Positions 28,817-39,255 of a DNA stretch of 64,000 nucleotides are shown piece by piece. A model generated the notes under the pieces. That model had not been told where the DNA came from and ran no database searches. It saw only the letters and a program-made list of their open reading frames with translations. How positions within the stretch are numbered: position 1 is the first letter of the stretch; the number at the start of each line of letters is the position of its first letter. Position numbers and translations under genes: made by a program. Where the stretch lies: contig NC_015740.1 in the NCBI RefSeq assembly GCF_000219605.1, positions 3,968,001 to 4,032,000 on the forward strand, given 5' to 3'. This DNA comes from Stutzerimonas stutzeri. Lineage in GTDB: Bacteria > Pseudomonadota > Gammaproteobacteria > Pseudomonadales > Pseudomonadaceae.

Positions 28817-29611
28817 ATGAAAAACTTCACTTCCCGTCCCGTCGTCCTCTGCCTGTCCGGCCACGATCCCAGTGGCGGCGCCGGCCTGCAGGCTGACATC
28901 GAAGCCCTGCTGGCGCAGGCCTGCCACGCCGCGCCGACCGTCACCGCGCTCACCGTGCAGGACACCGTCAACGTCACCGACTTCCGTGTGCTCGACCGTG
29001 ACTGGGTACTGGCCCAGGCCCGCGCCGTGATCGCCGATATGCCGGTCGCCGCCGTCAAGCTGGGCATGCTTGGCTCGGTGGAGATGGTCGAGACGGTGCT
29101 CGAGATCATGGCCCGGCTGCCGGGCGTGCCGCTGGTCTGCGACCCGGTGCTGCGCGCCGGCGGTGGCGGTGCGCTGGGCAAGGAGGATGTCGGCTACGCC
29201 ATGCGCGAGTGGCTGTTCCCGGTTTCCACCATCGCCACGCCGAATCTGCCGGAAGCTCGGATCCTTGCCGAACTGCCGGAGGGCAGCGCCGACGAGTGTG
29301 CCGAGCGCCTGCTGCCGCATATCCGCCACCTGCTGATCACCGGCGGCCATGGCGACGAGAGCGAAGTGCACAACCGCCTGTATTGCCGCGACGGCAGTCG
29401 TCACGATTTCACTTGCGCGCGCCTGCCGGGCAGCTATCACGGCTCCGGCTGCACGCTTGCCAGCGCCCTGGCCGGTCGTCTGGCACTGGGCGAGGAGCTG
29501 ACCAGCGCGGTCCGCTCGGCGCTCGACTACACCTGGCGCACGCTGCGCGATGCCGAGGCCCCCGGCCACGGCCAGTACGTGCCGCGCCGCCTGCCCCTGG
29601 ACCTGGCCTGA
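28817..29611 (+). CDS. thiD: Hydroxymethylpyrimidine/phosphomethylpyrimidine kinase
   Basis: A 264-residue ribokinase-fold Thi[16 protein letters not shown] at the substrate end, [11 protein letters not shown] in the middle, and the ATP/anion-hole motif [17 protein letters not shown] near the end. It phosphorylates HMP and HMP-P for thiamine synthesis. It is 14 bp upstream of thiE, which uses its product. Confidence 0.95.
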   Translation: MKNFTSRPVVLCLSGHDPSGGAGLQADIEALLAQACHAAPTVTALTVQDTVNVTDFRVLDRDWVLAQARAVIADMPVAAVKLGMLGSVEMVETVLEIMARLPGVPLVCDPVLRAGGGGALGKEDVGYAMREWLFPVSTIATPNLPEARILAELPEGSADECAERLLPHIRHLLITGGHGDESEVHNRLYCRDGSRHDFTCARLPGSYHGSGCTLASALAGRLALGEELTSAVRSALDYTWRTLRDAEAPGHGQYVPRRLPLDLA

Positions 29612-29625
29612 CTGGAGACCAGCGC

Positions 29626-30267
29626 ATGAAGGAATCGTCCCGCCTGCGCGGCCTGTACGCCATCACCGACAGCAAGTTGCTGGCCGATGGCCGCCTGCTG
29701 CCCTATGTCGAGGCGGCACTGAAGGGCGGCGCCCGCCTGCTGCAATATCGAGACAAGACCAGCGACGAGGCGCGGCGGCTGCGCGAGGCCGATGCGCTGC
29801 AGGAGCTCTGCGCCCGCCACGGTGCTCAGCTGATCATCAACGATGATGCCGAGCTGGCCGCGCGCCTGGGCGTCGGCCTGCATCTGGGCCAGGAAGATGG
29901 TTCGCTGGCAGCCGCCCGGGCCCTGCTCGGCCGCCAGGCGATCATCGGTGCCACCTGTCATGCGCAACTGCCGCTGGCCGAGCAGGCGGCACGTGATGGC
30001 GCCAGCTACGTCGCCTTCGGCCGTTTCTTCCAGTCCCACACCAAACCCGGCGCACCGGCAGCCAATCACGAATTGCTGCGTGAAGCCCGCGCCCGTATCG
30101 GCCTGCCCATCGTCGCCATCGGTGGCATCACGCTGGACACCGCGCCATCACTGATCGCTGAAGGCGTGCAGATGATCGCCGTGATCCACGCCCTGTTCGC
30201 CGCCGACAGCGCCGCCGAGGTCGAGCGCCGCGCCCAGGCCTTCAGCCAACTGTTCAACACGCCCTGA
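29626..30267 (+). CDS. thiE: Thiamine phosphate synthase
   Basis: A 213-residue TIM-barrel protein: GLYAITDS start, [13 protein letters not shown] (pyrophosphate/pyrimidine site), [20 protein letters not shown]-like [11 protein letters not shown], and [10 protein letters not shown] near the end. It joins HMP-PP and thiazole phosphate to give thiamine phosphate. GGAGACC lies before the ATG. It is followed 53 bp later by hemL. Confidence 0.95.
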   Translation: MKESSRLRGLYAITDSKLLADGRLLPYVEAALKGGARLLQYRDKTSDEARRLREADALQELCARHGAQLIINDDAELAARLGVGLHLGQEDGSLAAARALLGRQAIIGATCHAQLPLAEQAARDGASYVAFGRFFQSHTKPGAPAANHELLREARARIGLPIVAIGGITLDTAPSLIAEGVQMIAVIHALFAADSAAEVERRAQAFSQLFNTP

Positions 30268-30320
30268 TTCCGCCACGGTGGGTCGCTGATGCCGGCCCGC
30301 CCCTGTTTTGCGAGGCCCGC

Positions 30321-31604
30321 ATGTCCCGTTCCGAAACCCTCTTTGCCAGCGCCCAGACCCACATCCCCGGCGGCGTCAACTCGCCGGTTCGCGCCTTCCG
30401 CAGCGTCGGCGGCACCCCGCTGTTCCTCAAGCACGCCGAAGGCGCCTATGTCATCGACGAGGACGACAAGCGCTACGTCGACTACGTCGGCTCCTGGGGC
30501 CCGATGATCCTCGGCCACAGCCACCCGCAGGTACTGGATGCCGTGCGTCGCCAGCTCGAGCACGGGCTGTCCTACGGCGCACCGACCGCGATGGAAACCG
30601 AGATGGCAGAGCTGGTCTGCCGCCTGGTGCCGTCCATGGAGATGGTCCGCATGGTCAGCTCCGGCACCGAGGCAACCATGAGCGCGATCCGCCTGGCCCG
30701 TGGTTACACCGGTCGCGACGCCATCATCAAGTTCGAGGGCTGCTATCACGGCCACTCCGACAGCCTGCTGGTGAAAGCCGGCTCCGGCGCCCTGACCCAG
30801 GGCGTACCAAGCTCAGCGGGCGTGCCGGCGGACTTCGCCAAGCACACCCTGACCCTGGCCTACAACGACCTCGACGAAGTCGAAGCCACGCTGAAGGAAA
30901 AGGGCGAGCAGGTCGCCTGCATCATCGTGGAGCCGGTGGCCGGCAACATGAACTGCGTGCCGCCGGCGCCGGGCTTCCTCGAGGGCCTGCGCCGCCTGTG
31001 CGACGCGCACGGCGTGGTGCTGATCTTCGACGAGGTGATGACCGGTTTCCGCGTCGCCCTCGGCGGTGCCCAGGCCTACTACGGCGTGACGCCGGACCTT
31101 TCGACCTTCGGCAAGATCATTGGCGGCGGCATGCCGGTGGGCTGCTTCGGCGGCAAGCGCGCCATCATGGAACGCATTGCCCCGCTCGGCCCGGTCTACC
31201 AGGCTGGCACGCTGTCGGGCAATCCACTGGCCATGGCCGCTGGCCTGACCACCCTGGAGTTGATCAGCCGCCCAGGCTTCCATGACGAACTGGGTGCCTA
31301 CACCAGCCGCATGCTGCAGGGCCTGCAGGATCGCGCCGATGCCGCCGGCATCCCCTTCGTCACCACCCAGGTGGGCGGCATGTTCGGTCTGTATTTCAGC
31401 GGCGCTGACGACATCGTGACCTTCGCCGACGTCATGGCCAGCGATGCCGACCGCTTCAAGCGCTTCTTCCACCTGATGCTCGAGGGCGGCGTTTACCTGG
31501 CGCCGAGCGCGTTCGAAGCCGGCTTCACCTCCATCGCCCACGGCGATAAAGAGCTGGCCATCACCCTCGACGCCGCCGAGCGCGCCTTCGCCAAGCTCAA
31601 GTGA
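30321..31604 (+). CDS. hemL: Glutamate-1-semialdehyde 2,1-aminomutase
   Basis: A 427-residue PLP enzyme of tetrapyrrole synthesis, converting glutamate-1-semialdehyde to 5-aminolevulinate. It has [15 protein letters not shown], the [10 protein letters not shown] aspartate region and the PLP lysine K265 in [12 protein letters not shown], at the same number as in E. coli. The stop overlaps the next gene by 4 bp. Confidence 0.97.
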   Translation: MSRSETLFASAQTHIPGGVNSPVRAFRSVGGTPLFLKHAEGAYVIDEDDKRYVDYVGSWGPMILGHSHPQVLDAVRRQLEHGLSYGAPTAMETEMAELVCRLVPSMEMVRMVSSGTEATMSAIRLARGYTGRDAIIKFEGCYHGHSDSLLVKAGSGALTQGVPSSAGVPADFAKHTLTLAYNDLDEVEATLKEKGEQVACIIVEPVAGNMNCVPPAPGFLEGLRRLCDAHGVVLIFDEVMTGFRVALGGAQAYYGVTPDLSTFGKIIGGGMPVGCFGGKRAIMERIAPLGPVYQAGTLSGNPLAMAAGLTTLELISRPGFHDELGAYTSRMLQGLQDRADAAGIPFVTTQVGGMFGLYFSGADDIVTFADVMASDADRFKRFFHLMLEGGVYLAPSAFEAGFTSIAHGDKELAITLDAAERAFAKLK

Positions 31605-32224
31605 ACGCGCCGATGGAACTGCTGCAGTCCCTGCTGCTGACGCTTGCCGCTGCTGCCAGCGCGATCCAGATCGGTCGCGCCCGGCGCCGTTACGGCGAAA
31701 CGGATCAACCGGCGCTGTTCAGCGCGATGCTCGCCTTCATCCTCGCCGCGGCCAGCGGGGCGACCGGCCTCGGCGGCGGATTGGCCGAGGCCCAGCAGTG
31801 GCTGGAACGCGCCACCCTGCTGCTCGGTCTGCCGCTGCTCGCGCTGGCTGCGCTGACCCTGGCACGACGCTGGGTCTGGAGCCGGCCGAACTGGGGCCGG
31901 GTGGTGCTCGGCCTGTGCGTGTTCTTCGAACTGGCACGACAGCTGGGCTGGAGCGAGCCCTATGCGCTCGGCCTGCTGCTCGCCAGCGCGCTGCTGGTGA
32001 TCTATGCGGCGGTGCTGCAATGGCCGGACCGCTTGCCGAGCGGTGCTGGCGTCGCGGCCGGCGTGCTGTTGCTGCTCATGCTGCCGATACCCAGCGGCAG
32101 TGCTATCGACAATCCGCTGGCCGGGGCAGAGCCACTGCTGCTGGCCATCGCCAGTCCGCTGCTGGCGCTGCTGTTGCTGCGGTTGCCGGGCAGCACAGGC
32201 GAACAACAGCCAACCGCGACATAA
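31601..32224 (+). CDS. Hypothetical multi-pass membrane protein
   Basis: A 207-residue, very hydrophobic protein with about six helices ([76 protein letters not shown] and two more). GTG at 31601 overlaps the hemL stop (GTGA), so it is co-translated with hemL. No known family recognised; a heme/thiamine link is only positional. Confidence 0.7.
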   Translation: MNAPMELLQSLLLTLAAAASAIQIGRARRRYGETDQPALFSAMLAFILAAASGATGLGGGLAEAQQWLERATLLLGLPLLALAALTLARRWVWSRPNWGRVVLGLCVFFELARQLGWSEPYALGLLLASALLVIYAAVLQWPDRLPSGAGVAAGVLLLLMLPIPSGSAIDNPLAGAEPLLLAIASPLLALLLLRLPGSTGEQQPTAT

Positions 32225-32251
32225 AAAGCCGATGGCAGGCGGTTAAAGGCT

Positions 32252-32280
32252 TTGTAAGCAGACTGCAGCTTATCCATAAT
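32252..32280 (+). promoter_or_regulatory. Sigma-70-type promoter of Sel1-like gene
   Basis: TTGTAA (32252-32257), 17-base spacer, CATAAT (32275-32280). The spacing is ideal and the gene starts 61 bp downstream. Confidence 0.55.
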
Positions 32281-32341
32281 GTGACGGCTGGCTCGTTCCA
32301 GCCTTTCATTATCGCCCTGCTCCTCGAGGCGCCAGATTTTC

Positions 32342-32878
32342 ATGATCCGCACCGGCCGCATCCTGTCTTTGGGCTGTCTGCTGCTTCTCTCGCCTCTCAC
32401 GGCCCTGGCCGGCGGGAACACCCTGCTGATCCCGGCGACCGCCCGTTGCGCGCTCAACACGCTCCCCGAAGAACTCCCCGAGGCGCTGCGCAGCTGCCAG
32501 CAGGCCGCCAGTGAAGGCGACGTGCAGGCCGCCTACGAACTGGGCGAATTCCACTACGATGGCCGCCGCGCACCGCGCGACCTGGCCAAGGCGCTGTACT
32601 GGTTCGAACAGGCATCGCTGCGCGGCCATGCGGCGGCGCAGCACCGCCTCGGCGTGATGTTCTTCCGGGGCGAAGGCGTCAAGGCGAACAACGTCCAGGC
32701 CTATATCGTGCTGAAGATGGCTGCGGTCAACGGCGAGGACGAGGCGCTGGACACCGCCGACCGCGTCTCCGCGCAGATGCGCCGCGACGAACTGGAGATC
32801 GCCACTCAGGTGCTCGGCCAGATCTTCCGCGACTATCTCATGCAGCTGCAGGCCGCCGACGCGCCGCTCATTCCCTGA
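32342..32878 (+). CDS. Exported Sel1-repeat protein
   Basis: A 178-residue exported protein with a signal peptide (ends near ALAGG) and two to three Sel1-type helical repeats: GDVQAAYELGEFHYDGRRAPRDLAKALYWFEQA and GHAAAQHRLGVMFFRGEGV. Periplasmic adaptor proteins of this kind are common in Pseudomonas. Partner unknown. Confidence 0.8.
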   Translation: MIRTGRILSLGCLLLLSPLTALAGGNTLLIPATARCALNTLPEELPEALRSCQQAASEGDVQAAYELGEFHYDGRRAPRDLAKALYWFEQASLRGHAAAQHRLGVMFFRGEGVKANNVQAYIVLKMAAVNGEDEALDTADRVSAQMRRDELEIATQVLGQIFRDYLMQLQAADAPLIP

Positions 32879-32940
32879 AGCCTGGCGAGGCAGCCGCCCT
32901 GCGGCATCCGTCCGCGCTTTCCCCTGCCCGGCGGTGGGCA

Positions 32941-32946
32941 TATAAT
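32941..32946 (+). promoter_or_regulatory. -10 element TATAAT upstream of miaB
   Basis: TATAAT followed by CGCCGG, 36 bp before the miaB ATG; the -35 is not evident. Confidence 0.45.
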
Positions 32947-32981
32947 CGCCGGTCATTTTTTGCACAACGCCGGCCCGTAAC

Positions 32982-34295
32982 ATGACCCGCAAGCTTTTCA
33001 TCGAAACCCATGGCTGCCAGATGAACGAGTACGACAGCTCGCGCATGGTGGACCTGCTGGGCGAACACCAGGCCATGGAGATCACCGAGAATCCGGCAGA
33101 AGCCGACGTGATCCTGCTCAATACCTGCTCGATCCGCGAAAAGGCCCAGGAAAAGGTCTTTTCCCAGCTGGGCCGCTGGCGCGAACTGAAACAGGACAAT
33201 CCGCAGCTGGTGATCGGCGTCGGTGGCTGCGTCGCCAGCCAGGAAGGCGCGGCGATCCGCGACCGCGCGCCCTATGTCGATGTGGTCTTCGGCCCGCAGA
33301 CACTGCACCGCCTGCCGGAAATGATCGATGCCGCGCGCACCACCAGGACGCCGCAGGTGGATATTTCCTTCCCCGAGATCGAGAAGTTCGACCGCCTGCC
33401 CGAGCCGCGCGTCGACGGCCCCAGCGCCTATGTCTCGGTCATGGAAGGCTGCAGCAAGTACTGCACCTTCTGTGTGGTGCCCTACACCCGCGGCGAGGAA
33501 GTCAGCCGGCCGCTGGCCGATGTGCTGGCGGAGATCGTTCACCTGGCCGAGAACGGCGTCAAGGAAGTCACCCTGCTGGGGCAGAACGTCAACGGCTATC
33601 GCCACGACGGCCACGACTTCGCCGACCTGCTGCATGCAGTGGCAGCGATCGATGGCATCGGACGCATCCGCTACACCACCAGCCATCCGCTGGAATTCTC
33701 CGACGCCATCATCCAGGCCCACGCGGACATCCCGCAGCTGGTGAAATACCTGCACCTGCCGGTGCAGGCCGGTTCCGACCGCATCCTCGCAGCGATGAAG
33801 CGCAACCACACCGCGCTGGAGTACAAGTCGCGCATCCGCCGCCTGAAGGCCGCGGTCCCGGACATCCTGATCAGCTCGGACTTCATCGTCGGCTTCCCCG
33901 GCGAGACGGACAAGGACTTCGAACAGACCATGAAGCTGATCGAGGACGTCGGCTTCGACTTCTCCTACTCCTTCGTCTACAGCGCTCGTCCCGGCACCCC
34001 GGCGGCGGACCTCGCCGATGACACACCGGAGGAGGTCAAGAAACAACGCCTGGCGATCCTGCAGCAGCGCATCAACCAGCAGGGCTTCGAGAACAGCCGA
34101 CGAATGGTCGGCACCACGCAGCGCATCCTGGTCAGTGACTACTCGAAAAAGGACCCCGGCATGCTGCAGGGCCGTACCGAGCACAATCGCATCGTCAACT
34201 TCCGCTGCGACAACCCGCGACTGATCGGCCAGTTCGTCGACGTTCACATCGACGATGCGCTGCCACACTCGCTGCGTGGCAGCCTGCTATCTTGA
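32982..34295 (+). CDS. miaB: tRNA-2-methylthio-N6-dimethylallyladenosine synthase
   Basis: A 437-residue radical-SAM methylthiotransferase. The N-terminal UPF0004 domain carries three cysteines ([29 protein letters not shown]), the radical-SAM domain [12 protein letters not shown], and a C-terminal TRAM domain. It adds the ms2 group at A37 of tRNAs reading UNN codons. First gene of a conserved group with phoH-like, ybeY, corC and lnt. Confidence 0.97.
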   Translation: MTRKLFIETHGCQMNEYDSSRMVDLLGEHQAMEITENPAEADVILLNTCSIREKAQEKVFSQLGRWRELKQDNPQLVIGVGGCVASQEGAAIRDRAPYVDVVFGPQTLHRLPEMIDAARTTRTPQVDISFPEIEKFDRLPEPRVDGPSAYVSVMEGCSKYCTFCVVPYTRGEEVSRPLADVLAEIVHLAENGVKEVTLLGQNVNGYRHDGHDFADLLHAVAAIDGIGRIRYTTSHPLEFSDAIIQAHADIPQLVKYLHLPVQAGSDRILAAMKRNHTALEYKSRIRRLKAAVPDILISSDFIVGFPGETDKDFEQTMKLIEDVGFDFSYSFVYSARPGTPAADLADDTPEEVKKQRLAILQQRINQQGFENSRRMVGTTQRILVSDYSKKDPGMLQGRTEHNRIVNFRCDNPRLIGQFVDVHIDDALPHSLRGSLLS

Positions 34296-34302
34296 GAGTG
34301 AC

Positions 34303-34339
34303 GGTCGCGGGCCCGTGTGATTGCATCGGCGCCGCGACC
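34303..34339 (+). terminator. Hairpin between miaB and phoH-like
   Basis: GGTCGCGG (34303-34310) and CCGCGACC (34332-34339) are perfect arms with a long loop and no T-run; partial termination or mRNA processing is possible. Confidence 0.35.
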
Positions 34340-34426
34340 GGCTGCCCGACTGTGCTTTCCGCATTGCGCCCGCAGCGCTATTCTTTCCCTCACCACTTCG
34401 CCGATCACGGCCACATATAAAAGCCC

Positions 34427-35434
34427 TTGAACGCACCCATAGAACCGCATCGTTTCACCCTCGAACCCTTTGAAGCCCGTCGCTTCGCCAACCTCTGCGG
34501 CCAGTTCGACGAGCATCTGCGCCTGATCGAACAACGCCTGGAGCTGGAAATCCGCAACCGCGGCAACCAGTTCGAACTGGTCGGCCCGAGCAACGTGGCC
34601 AAGTCCGCCGAGAACCTCCTGCGCCGCCTGTACCGCGAGACCAAGACCACCGAGCTGTCCCCGGACATGGTGCACCTGTACCTGCAGGAATCCGGCATGG
34701 AGGAATTGGCCAACCCGAACGCCCAGCAGGGCGTGGCGCTGCGCACCAAGAAGGGCATGATCCGCCCGCGTGGCGCCAACCAGCAGCGCTACGTCAAGGC
34801 CATCCTCGACAACGACATCAATTTCGGCGTGGGCCCGGCCGGTACCGGCAAGACCTACCTGGCGGTCGCCTGCGCGGTGGACGCGCTGGAACGTGAGCAG
34901 GTGCGCCGCATCCTGCTGGTGCGCCCGGCGGTGGAAGCCGGCGAGAAGCTCGGCTTCCTGCCGGGCGATCTGGCGCAGAAGATCGACCCCTACCTGCGCC
35001 CGCTGTACGACGCGCTCTACGAAATGCTCGGCTTCGAGTACGTGGCGCGGCTGATCGAGAAGCAGGTGATCGAGATCGCTCCGCTGGCCTACATGCGCGG
35101 GCGTACGCTGAACAACAGCTTCATCATCCTCGATGAGAGCCAGAACACCACCCAGGAGCAGATGAAAATGTTCCTGACCCGGATCGGCTTCGGCTCCACC
35201 GCCGTGATCACCGGCGACATCACCCAGGTCGACCTGCCGCGTGGCACCAAGAGCGGCCTGGCGCACGTCATCGAGGTGCTCAAGGACGTCAACGGCATCA
35301 GCTTCACCCACTTCAAGCCCAAGGACGTGGTGCGCCACCCGCTGGTGCAGCGCATCGTCGAGGCGTACGAGTCGTTCGAGGATCGTCAGTCGCCGGCCAG
35401 CAAGCGCGCCGCGCAGGATGCCGCCGGTGATTGA
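34427..35434 (+). CDS. PhoH-like ATPase
   Basis: A 335-residue PhoH/YbeZ protein: an N-terminal KH-like part, then Walker [12 protein letters not shown] and Walker B-like FIILDESQN. It is often coupled with the YbeY RNase and may act on RNA as an ATPase or helicase. The start is TTG at 34427, giving [10 protein letters not shown], as in related pseudomonads; no better ATG occurs before the conserved region. Its stop overlaps ybeY. Confidence 0.92.
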   Translation: MNAPIEPHRFTLEPFEARRFANLCGQFDEHLRLIEQRLELEIRNRGNQFELVGPSNVAKSAENLLRRLYRETKTTELSPDMVHLYLQESGMEELANPNAQQGVALRTKKGMIRPRGANQQRYVKAILDNDINFGVGPAGTGKTYLAVACAVDALEREQVRRILLVRPAVEAGEKLGFLPGDLAQKIDPYLRPLYDALYEMLGFEYVARLIEKQVIEIAPLAYMRGRTLNNSFIILDESQNTTQEQMKMFLTRIGFGSTAVITGDITQVDLPRGTKSGLAHVIEVLKDVNGISFTHFKPKDVVRHPLVQRIVEAYESFEDRQSPASKRAAQDAAGD

Positions 35435-35909
35435 ACTCGACCTGCAGTGCGCCAGCACTGGCGCCGCGCCCGCTGCGACGGACCTGCAACGCTGGTGCGA
35501 ACTGGCGCTGCGTCAGCGCAGTGGCGACTCCGAGCTGACCATTCGCCTGGTCGACGAGGAGGAAGGCCGCGAGCTCAACCGCACCTGGCGACAGAAGGAC
35601 TACGCCACCAACGTGCTGTCGTTCCCGGCCGATGTGCCGGACGAGTTTCTCGACATTCCGCTGCTCGGCGACCTGGTCATCTGCGTGCCGGTGGTCGAGC
35701 GCGAGGCAGCAGAACAGGGCAAGGCCCTCGACGCGCACTGGGCGCATCTGGTCATCCACGGTTGCCTGCATCTGCTCGGCTACGATCACATCGAAGATGC
35801 CGAAGCCGAGGAGATGGAAGCGCTTGAGCGCCAGCTGCTGGCTGAACTGGGGCACCCCGACCCCTATGCTGAAGATTCGCCCGAACCGGGCATTTGCAAG
35901 GACTCTTGA
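35427..35909 (+). CDS. ybeY: Endoribonuclease YbeY
   Basis: A 160-residue metal-dependent RNase for 16S rRNA 3' maturation and ribosome quality control. The zinc motif [15 protein letters not shown] (H-x3-H-x5-H) is intact, and [11 protein letters not shown] precedes it. GTG at 35427 (VIELDLQ) has GCAGG at good spacing and overlaps the PhoH-like gene by 8 bp; ATG at 35418 in the same frame is an alternative. Confidence 0.95.
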   Translation: MIELDLQCASTGAAPAATDLQRWCELALRQRSGDSELTIRLVDEEEGRELNRTWRQKDYATNVLSFPADVPDEFLDIPLLGDLVICVPVVEREAAEQGKALDAHWAHLVIHGCLHLLGYDHIEDAEAEEMEALERQLLAELGHPDPYAEDSPEPGICKDS

Positions 35910-35918
35910 GTCAACGAC

Positions 35919-36761
35919 ATGAGCGAAGATCGATCGATCAGCGGGCAGAAGACCTGGCTGGAAAGAATCACCCAGGCTTTTGCCCATGAACCCAAGAATC
36001 GCCAGGAGCTGCTGGAGATCCTGCGCGAGGCCCACCAGAACAAGCTGCTCGACAACGAGGCGCTGGCCATCGTCGAAGGCGCCATCCAGGTCGCCGACCT
36101 GCAGGTACGCGACATCATGGTGCCGCGGTCGCAGGTGATCAGCATCAAGGCCGACCAGTCTCCACGCGAATTCCTCCCCGCCATCATCGCCGCCGCGCAT
36201 TCGCGCTATCCGGTCGTCGGCGAGAGCCTCGACGAGGTGATCGGCGTGCTGCTGGCCAAGGATCTGCTGCCGCTGATCCTCAAGGAGGACCAGCAGAACT
36301 TCGACATCAAGGACCTGCTGCGCCCGGCCACCTTCGTGCCCGAATCCAAGCGCCTCAATGTGCTGTTGCGCGAGTTCCGCGCCAACCACAACCACATGGC
36401 CATCGTCATCGACGAATACGGCGGCGTGGCCGGCCTGGTGACCATCGAAGACGTGCTCGAGCAGATCGTCGGCGATATCGAGGACGAGCACGACGTCGAG
36501 GAAGACAGTTATATCCGACCGTTGCCCAGCGGCGACTTTCTGGTCAAGGCGCTGACGCCGATCGACAGCTTCAACGAGTACTTCGGCAGCGCCTTCCCCG
36601 ACGACGAGTTCGATACCGTTGCCGGCCTGGTGATGAGCACCTTTGGCCATCTGCCCAAGCGCAACGAGGTGACCGAGATCGACGGTTTCCGCGTTCGCGT
36701 ATTGAACGCCGACAGCCGCCGCGTGCACATGCTGCGCCTGAGCCGTCTGGAAAGCGCTTGA
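35919..36761 (+). CDS. corC: CorC-type CBS/transporter-associated domain protein
   Basis: A 280-residue cytosolic CorC/YbeX: two CBS domains (VRDIMVPRSQVISIKAD; HMAIVIDEYGGVAGLVTIEDVLEQIVGDI) and a C-terminal CorC_HlyC domain. It is linked with Mg2+/Co2+ efflux and ribosome maturation. It sits 9 bp after ybeY, in the order known from E. coli. Confidence 0.93.
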   Translation: MSEDRSISGQKTWLERITQAFAHEPKNRQELLEILREAHQNKLLDNEALAIVEGAIQVADLQVRDIMVPRSQVISIKADQSPREFLPAIIAAAHSRYPVVGESLDEVIGVLLAKDLLPLILKEDQQNFDIKDLLRPATFVPESKRLNVLLREFRANHNHMAIVIDEYGGVAGLVTIEDVLEQIVGDIEDEHDVEEDSYIRPLPSGDFLVKALTPIDSFNEYFGSAFPDDEFDTVAGLVMSTFGHLPKRNEVTEIDGFRVRVLNADSRRVHMLRLSRLESA

Positions 36762-36768
36762 CCTGCGA

Positions 36769-36794
36769 CTTGCCGCCCGCCCGCGGGCGGCAAG
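36769..36794 (+). terminator. GC-rich hairpin between corC and lnt
   Basis: CTTGCCGCCCG and CGGGCGGCAAG form an 11-bp perfect stem with a 4-base loop; no T-run follows, so it may only pause or protect the mRNA. Confidence 0.45.
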
Positions 36795-36864
36795 CGATCG
36801 GCCAGCTTGCCGGATCGCCTCGTTGCCCTTAGCCTGCGCCGCAATCCCCGCCCAAGGAAACCCC

Positions 36865-38376
36865 ATGCACTGGTTCACCCGCCCCGGCTGGCCGGGCAAT
36901 CTGCTGGCGCTACTGGCCGGCACGCTGACCACGCTCTCTTTGGCCCCCTTCGACATCTGGCCGCTGGCCCTGTTGTCGGTGGCACTGCTCTACCTCGGCC
37001 TGCGCGAAACCGGGCCGAAACAGGCGGCGCAACGCGGCTGGTGCTACGGCTTCGGCCTGTTCGCCTCGGGCGTCAGCTGGGTCTATGTGAGCATCCATGA
37101 CTTCGGCGCGGCGTCGCCGCCATTGGCCGGGCTGCTGACGTTCGGCTTTGTCGCCGGCCTGGCGCTGTTCTTCGCCCTGCTCGGCTGGCTCTGGGTGCGG
37201 CTGCTGCGCAATCGCCATTCGGCGCTCGGTGACGCGCTGGCCTTCACCGCGCTCTGGCTGGCCTTCGACGCCCTGCGTGGCTGGCTGCTCACCGGCTTTC
37301 CCTGGCTCTATATCGGCTACAGCCAGCTCGACGGCCCGCTATCCGGCCTGGCGCCGGTGGGTGGTGTCTGGCTGCTGAGCTTCGCCATCGCCCTGAGCGC
37401 CACCCTGCTGGTCGCGCTGCCGCGACTGCGTGCCGACAAGCCGCGCCTGCTGGCTGGCGTCCTGTTGCTGATCGCCCCCTGGCTGACCGGACTGGCGCTC
37501 AAGGATCGCGCCTGGACCCAGGACAAGGGCAACCCCCTGAGCGTGGTTGCGGTACAGGGCAACGTCGAGCAGAGCATGAAGTGGGACCCCAAGAAACTGG
37601 AGATGCAGCTGCTGTTGTACCGCGACATGACCTTTCGCAGCCGCCCGGCGGACCTGATCGTCTGGCCGGAAACCGCCGTGCCGATCCTCAAGGAACACGC
37701 CGAAGGTTACCTGGCGATGATGGCTGGCTTCGCCGAGCAGCGCGGATCGGCGCTGATCACCGGTGTGCCGGTGCGCCAGCCCAACGCCGATGGCGAGCTG
37801 CGCTACTACAACGGCCTGACCACCGCTGGCGAGGGTGCCGGCACCTACCTCAAGCAGAAGCTGGTGCCGTTCGGCGAGTACGTGCCGCTGCAGGAACTGT
37901 TGCGCGGGCTGATCGCCTTCTTCGACCTGCCAATGTCCGACTTCGCCCGCGGCGAACCTGGCCAGCCGCTGCTGCAAGCCAGAGGCCTGCAGATCGCGCC
38001 CTACATCTGCTACGAGGTGGTCTATCCGGAGTTCGCCGCGGGCCTCGCGGCGCAGAGCGATCTGCTGCTGACGGTGAGCAACGATGCCTGGTTCGGCCGC
38101 TCTATCGGCCCGCTGCAGCATCTGCAGATGGCGCAGATGCGCGCGCTGGAGGCCGGACGCTGGATGATCCGCGCGACCAACAACGGCATCACCGTGCTGA
38201 TCGACCCCTATGGGCGCATCACCGAGCAGATTCCGCAGTTCGAACAGGCCGTGCTGTATGGCGAGGTCACGCCAATGCAGGGGCTTACGCCCTACCTGCG
38301 CTGGCGCTCCTGGCCGCTGATCGCGGTATGCGTGTTGTTGCTCGGCTGGGCACTGGTCAGACGCAAGTCCGCATAG
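36865..38376 (+). CDS. lnt: Apolipoprotein N-acyltransferase
   Basis: A 503-residue inner-membrane enzyme that adds the third acyl chain to lipoproteins. N-terminal helices are followed by a nitrilase domain with the triad E269 (WPETAVP), K330 (KQKLVPFGEYVP) and C382 (ICYEVVYPE). ATG at 36865 follows AAGGAAA; the frame is open 14 codons more but in non-similar sequence. Last gene of the miaB-lnt group; a hairpin AGGGACAC/GTGTCCCT (38375-38393) overlaps its end. Confidence 0.96.
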   Translation: MHWFTRPGWPGNLLALLAGTLTTLSLAPFDIWPLALLSVALLYLGLRETGPKQAAQRGWCYGFGLFASGVSWVYVSIHDFGAASPPLAGLLTFGFVAGLALFFALLGWLWVRLLRNRHSALGDALAFTALWLAFDALRGWLLTGFPWLYIGYSQLDGPLSGLAPVGGVWLLSFAIALSATLLVALPRLRADKPRLLAGVLLLIAPWLTGLALKDRAWTQDKGNPLSVVAVQGNVEQSMKWDPKKLEMQLLLYRDMTFRSRPADLIVWPETAVPILKEHAEGYLAMMAGFAEQRGSALITGVPVRQPNADGELRYYNGLTTAGEGAGTYLKQKLVPFGEYVPLQELLRGLIAFFDLPMSDFARGEPGQPLLQARGLQIAPYICYEVVYPEFAAGLAAQSDLLLTVSNDAWFGRSIGPLQHLQMAQMRALEAGRWMIRATNNGITVLIDPYGRITEQIPQFEQAVLYGEVTPMQGLTPYLRWRSWPLIAVCVLLLGWALVRRKSA

Positions 38377-38393
38377 GGACACTCTGTGTCCCT
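38375..38393. terminator. Hairpin between convergent lnt and ydcF-like genes
   Basis: AGGGACAC-TCT-GTGTCCCT, 8-bp perfect stem with a 3-base loop in the 40-bp gap; no T-run on either side. Confidence 0.5.
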
Positions 38394-38416
38394 GCGACTG
38401 GGAGAAAGCATTCCGC

Positions 38417-39190
38417 TCATTCGTTCGCCGAGCGATAAACCAGCGGGTACACCGCCATCCCCACCACTTCGTTGAGCAGCAGGCCGTTCTGCCAGAATGC
38501 CTTGGATTCCGGCAGCCAGCCATCGAGCGGACGCGCGTTGTGCCCGCCCATAAAGCCGACGGGCGCGGCGATCACCTCGATGCCGTTCTGCTCGAAGCAC
38601 CAGCGCGAGCGCGGCATATGTGCGGCCGAGGTGACCAGCACCACCCGCTCGACGCCGGCGGCGCGCAGCATCTCGGCGCTGAACAGGGCATTCTCCCAGG
38701 TGGTCCGGCTGCGCTCCTCGAGCCAGCGCGTGGCCACGCCGAAGTCGCGTTGCAACACCTCCGCACCGAGCATGGCCTCGCTGGGCGGCTGCCCGTAATG
38801 CAGACCGCCACTGGTGAGAATCGGCAGCCCGCTGGCCTTGGCCAGTCGTGCCGCATAGCGCAGGCGCTCCAGCGCGGTGTACCCCGGCTGATCGCCGCCC
38901 CAGGCCGGATCGTTCTGCTCCCGGCCCGCGCCCAGTACCACAATGGCCCCGGCTTGCCCGCTCAGTTGCGACCAGCGTGCCTCCACCAGTGCCGGCTCGC
39001 GCTCCACCGCGCGCGCCGTCCATTCGACGATGATCGGCAGGCTCATCAGCCAGAGCCCGGTGAAGCCGGTGACGAAACACAGCGCCGCCAGCCTTGGCGA
39101 GCGGCGGCGAAGCCACCAGCCCAGCAGCAACAGAAGCAACAGCACACCTGGTGGCAACAGCAGTTGCTTGAAGAAATAACGAATCGGCAT
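38417..39190 (-). CDS. YdcF/ElyC-type DUF218 membrane protein
   Basis: A 257-residue protein with two N-terminal helices and a DUF218 domain (AIVVLGAGREQNDPAW, SGLPILTSGG, VLVTSAAHMPRSRWCFEQNGIEVI). ElyC/SanA-like proteins affect envelope integrity and peptidoglycan or undecaprenyl-phosphate lipid use. Its exact reaction is not known. Confidence 0.88.
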   Translation of the reverse strand: MPIRYFFKQLLLPPGVLLLLLLLGWWLRRRSPRLAALCFVTGFTGLWLMSLPIIVEWTARAVEREPALVEARWSQLSGQAGAIVVLGAGREQNDPAWGGDQPGYTALERLRYAARLAKASGLPILTSGGLHYGQPPSEAMLGAEVLQRDFGVATRWLEERSRTTWENALFSAEMLRAAGVERVVLVTSAAHMPRSRWCFEQNGIEVIAAPVGFMGGHNARPLDGWLPESKAFWQNGLLLNEVVGMAVYPLVYRSANE

Positions 39191-39255
39191 CCCAGCTCTC
39201 CGGCAAAGGACGACACTCTAGCGGCTGTCAGCCGATTTGTCGGCGCAGGCTGAGC

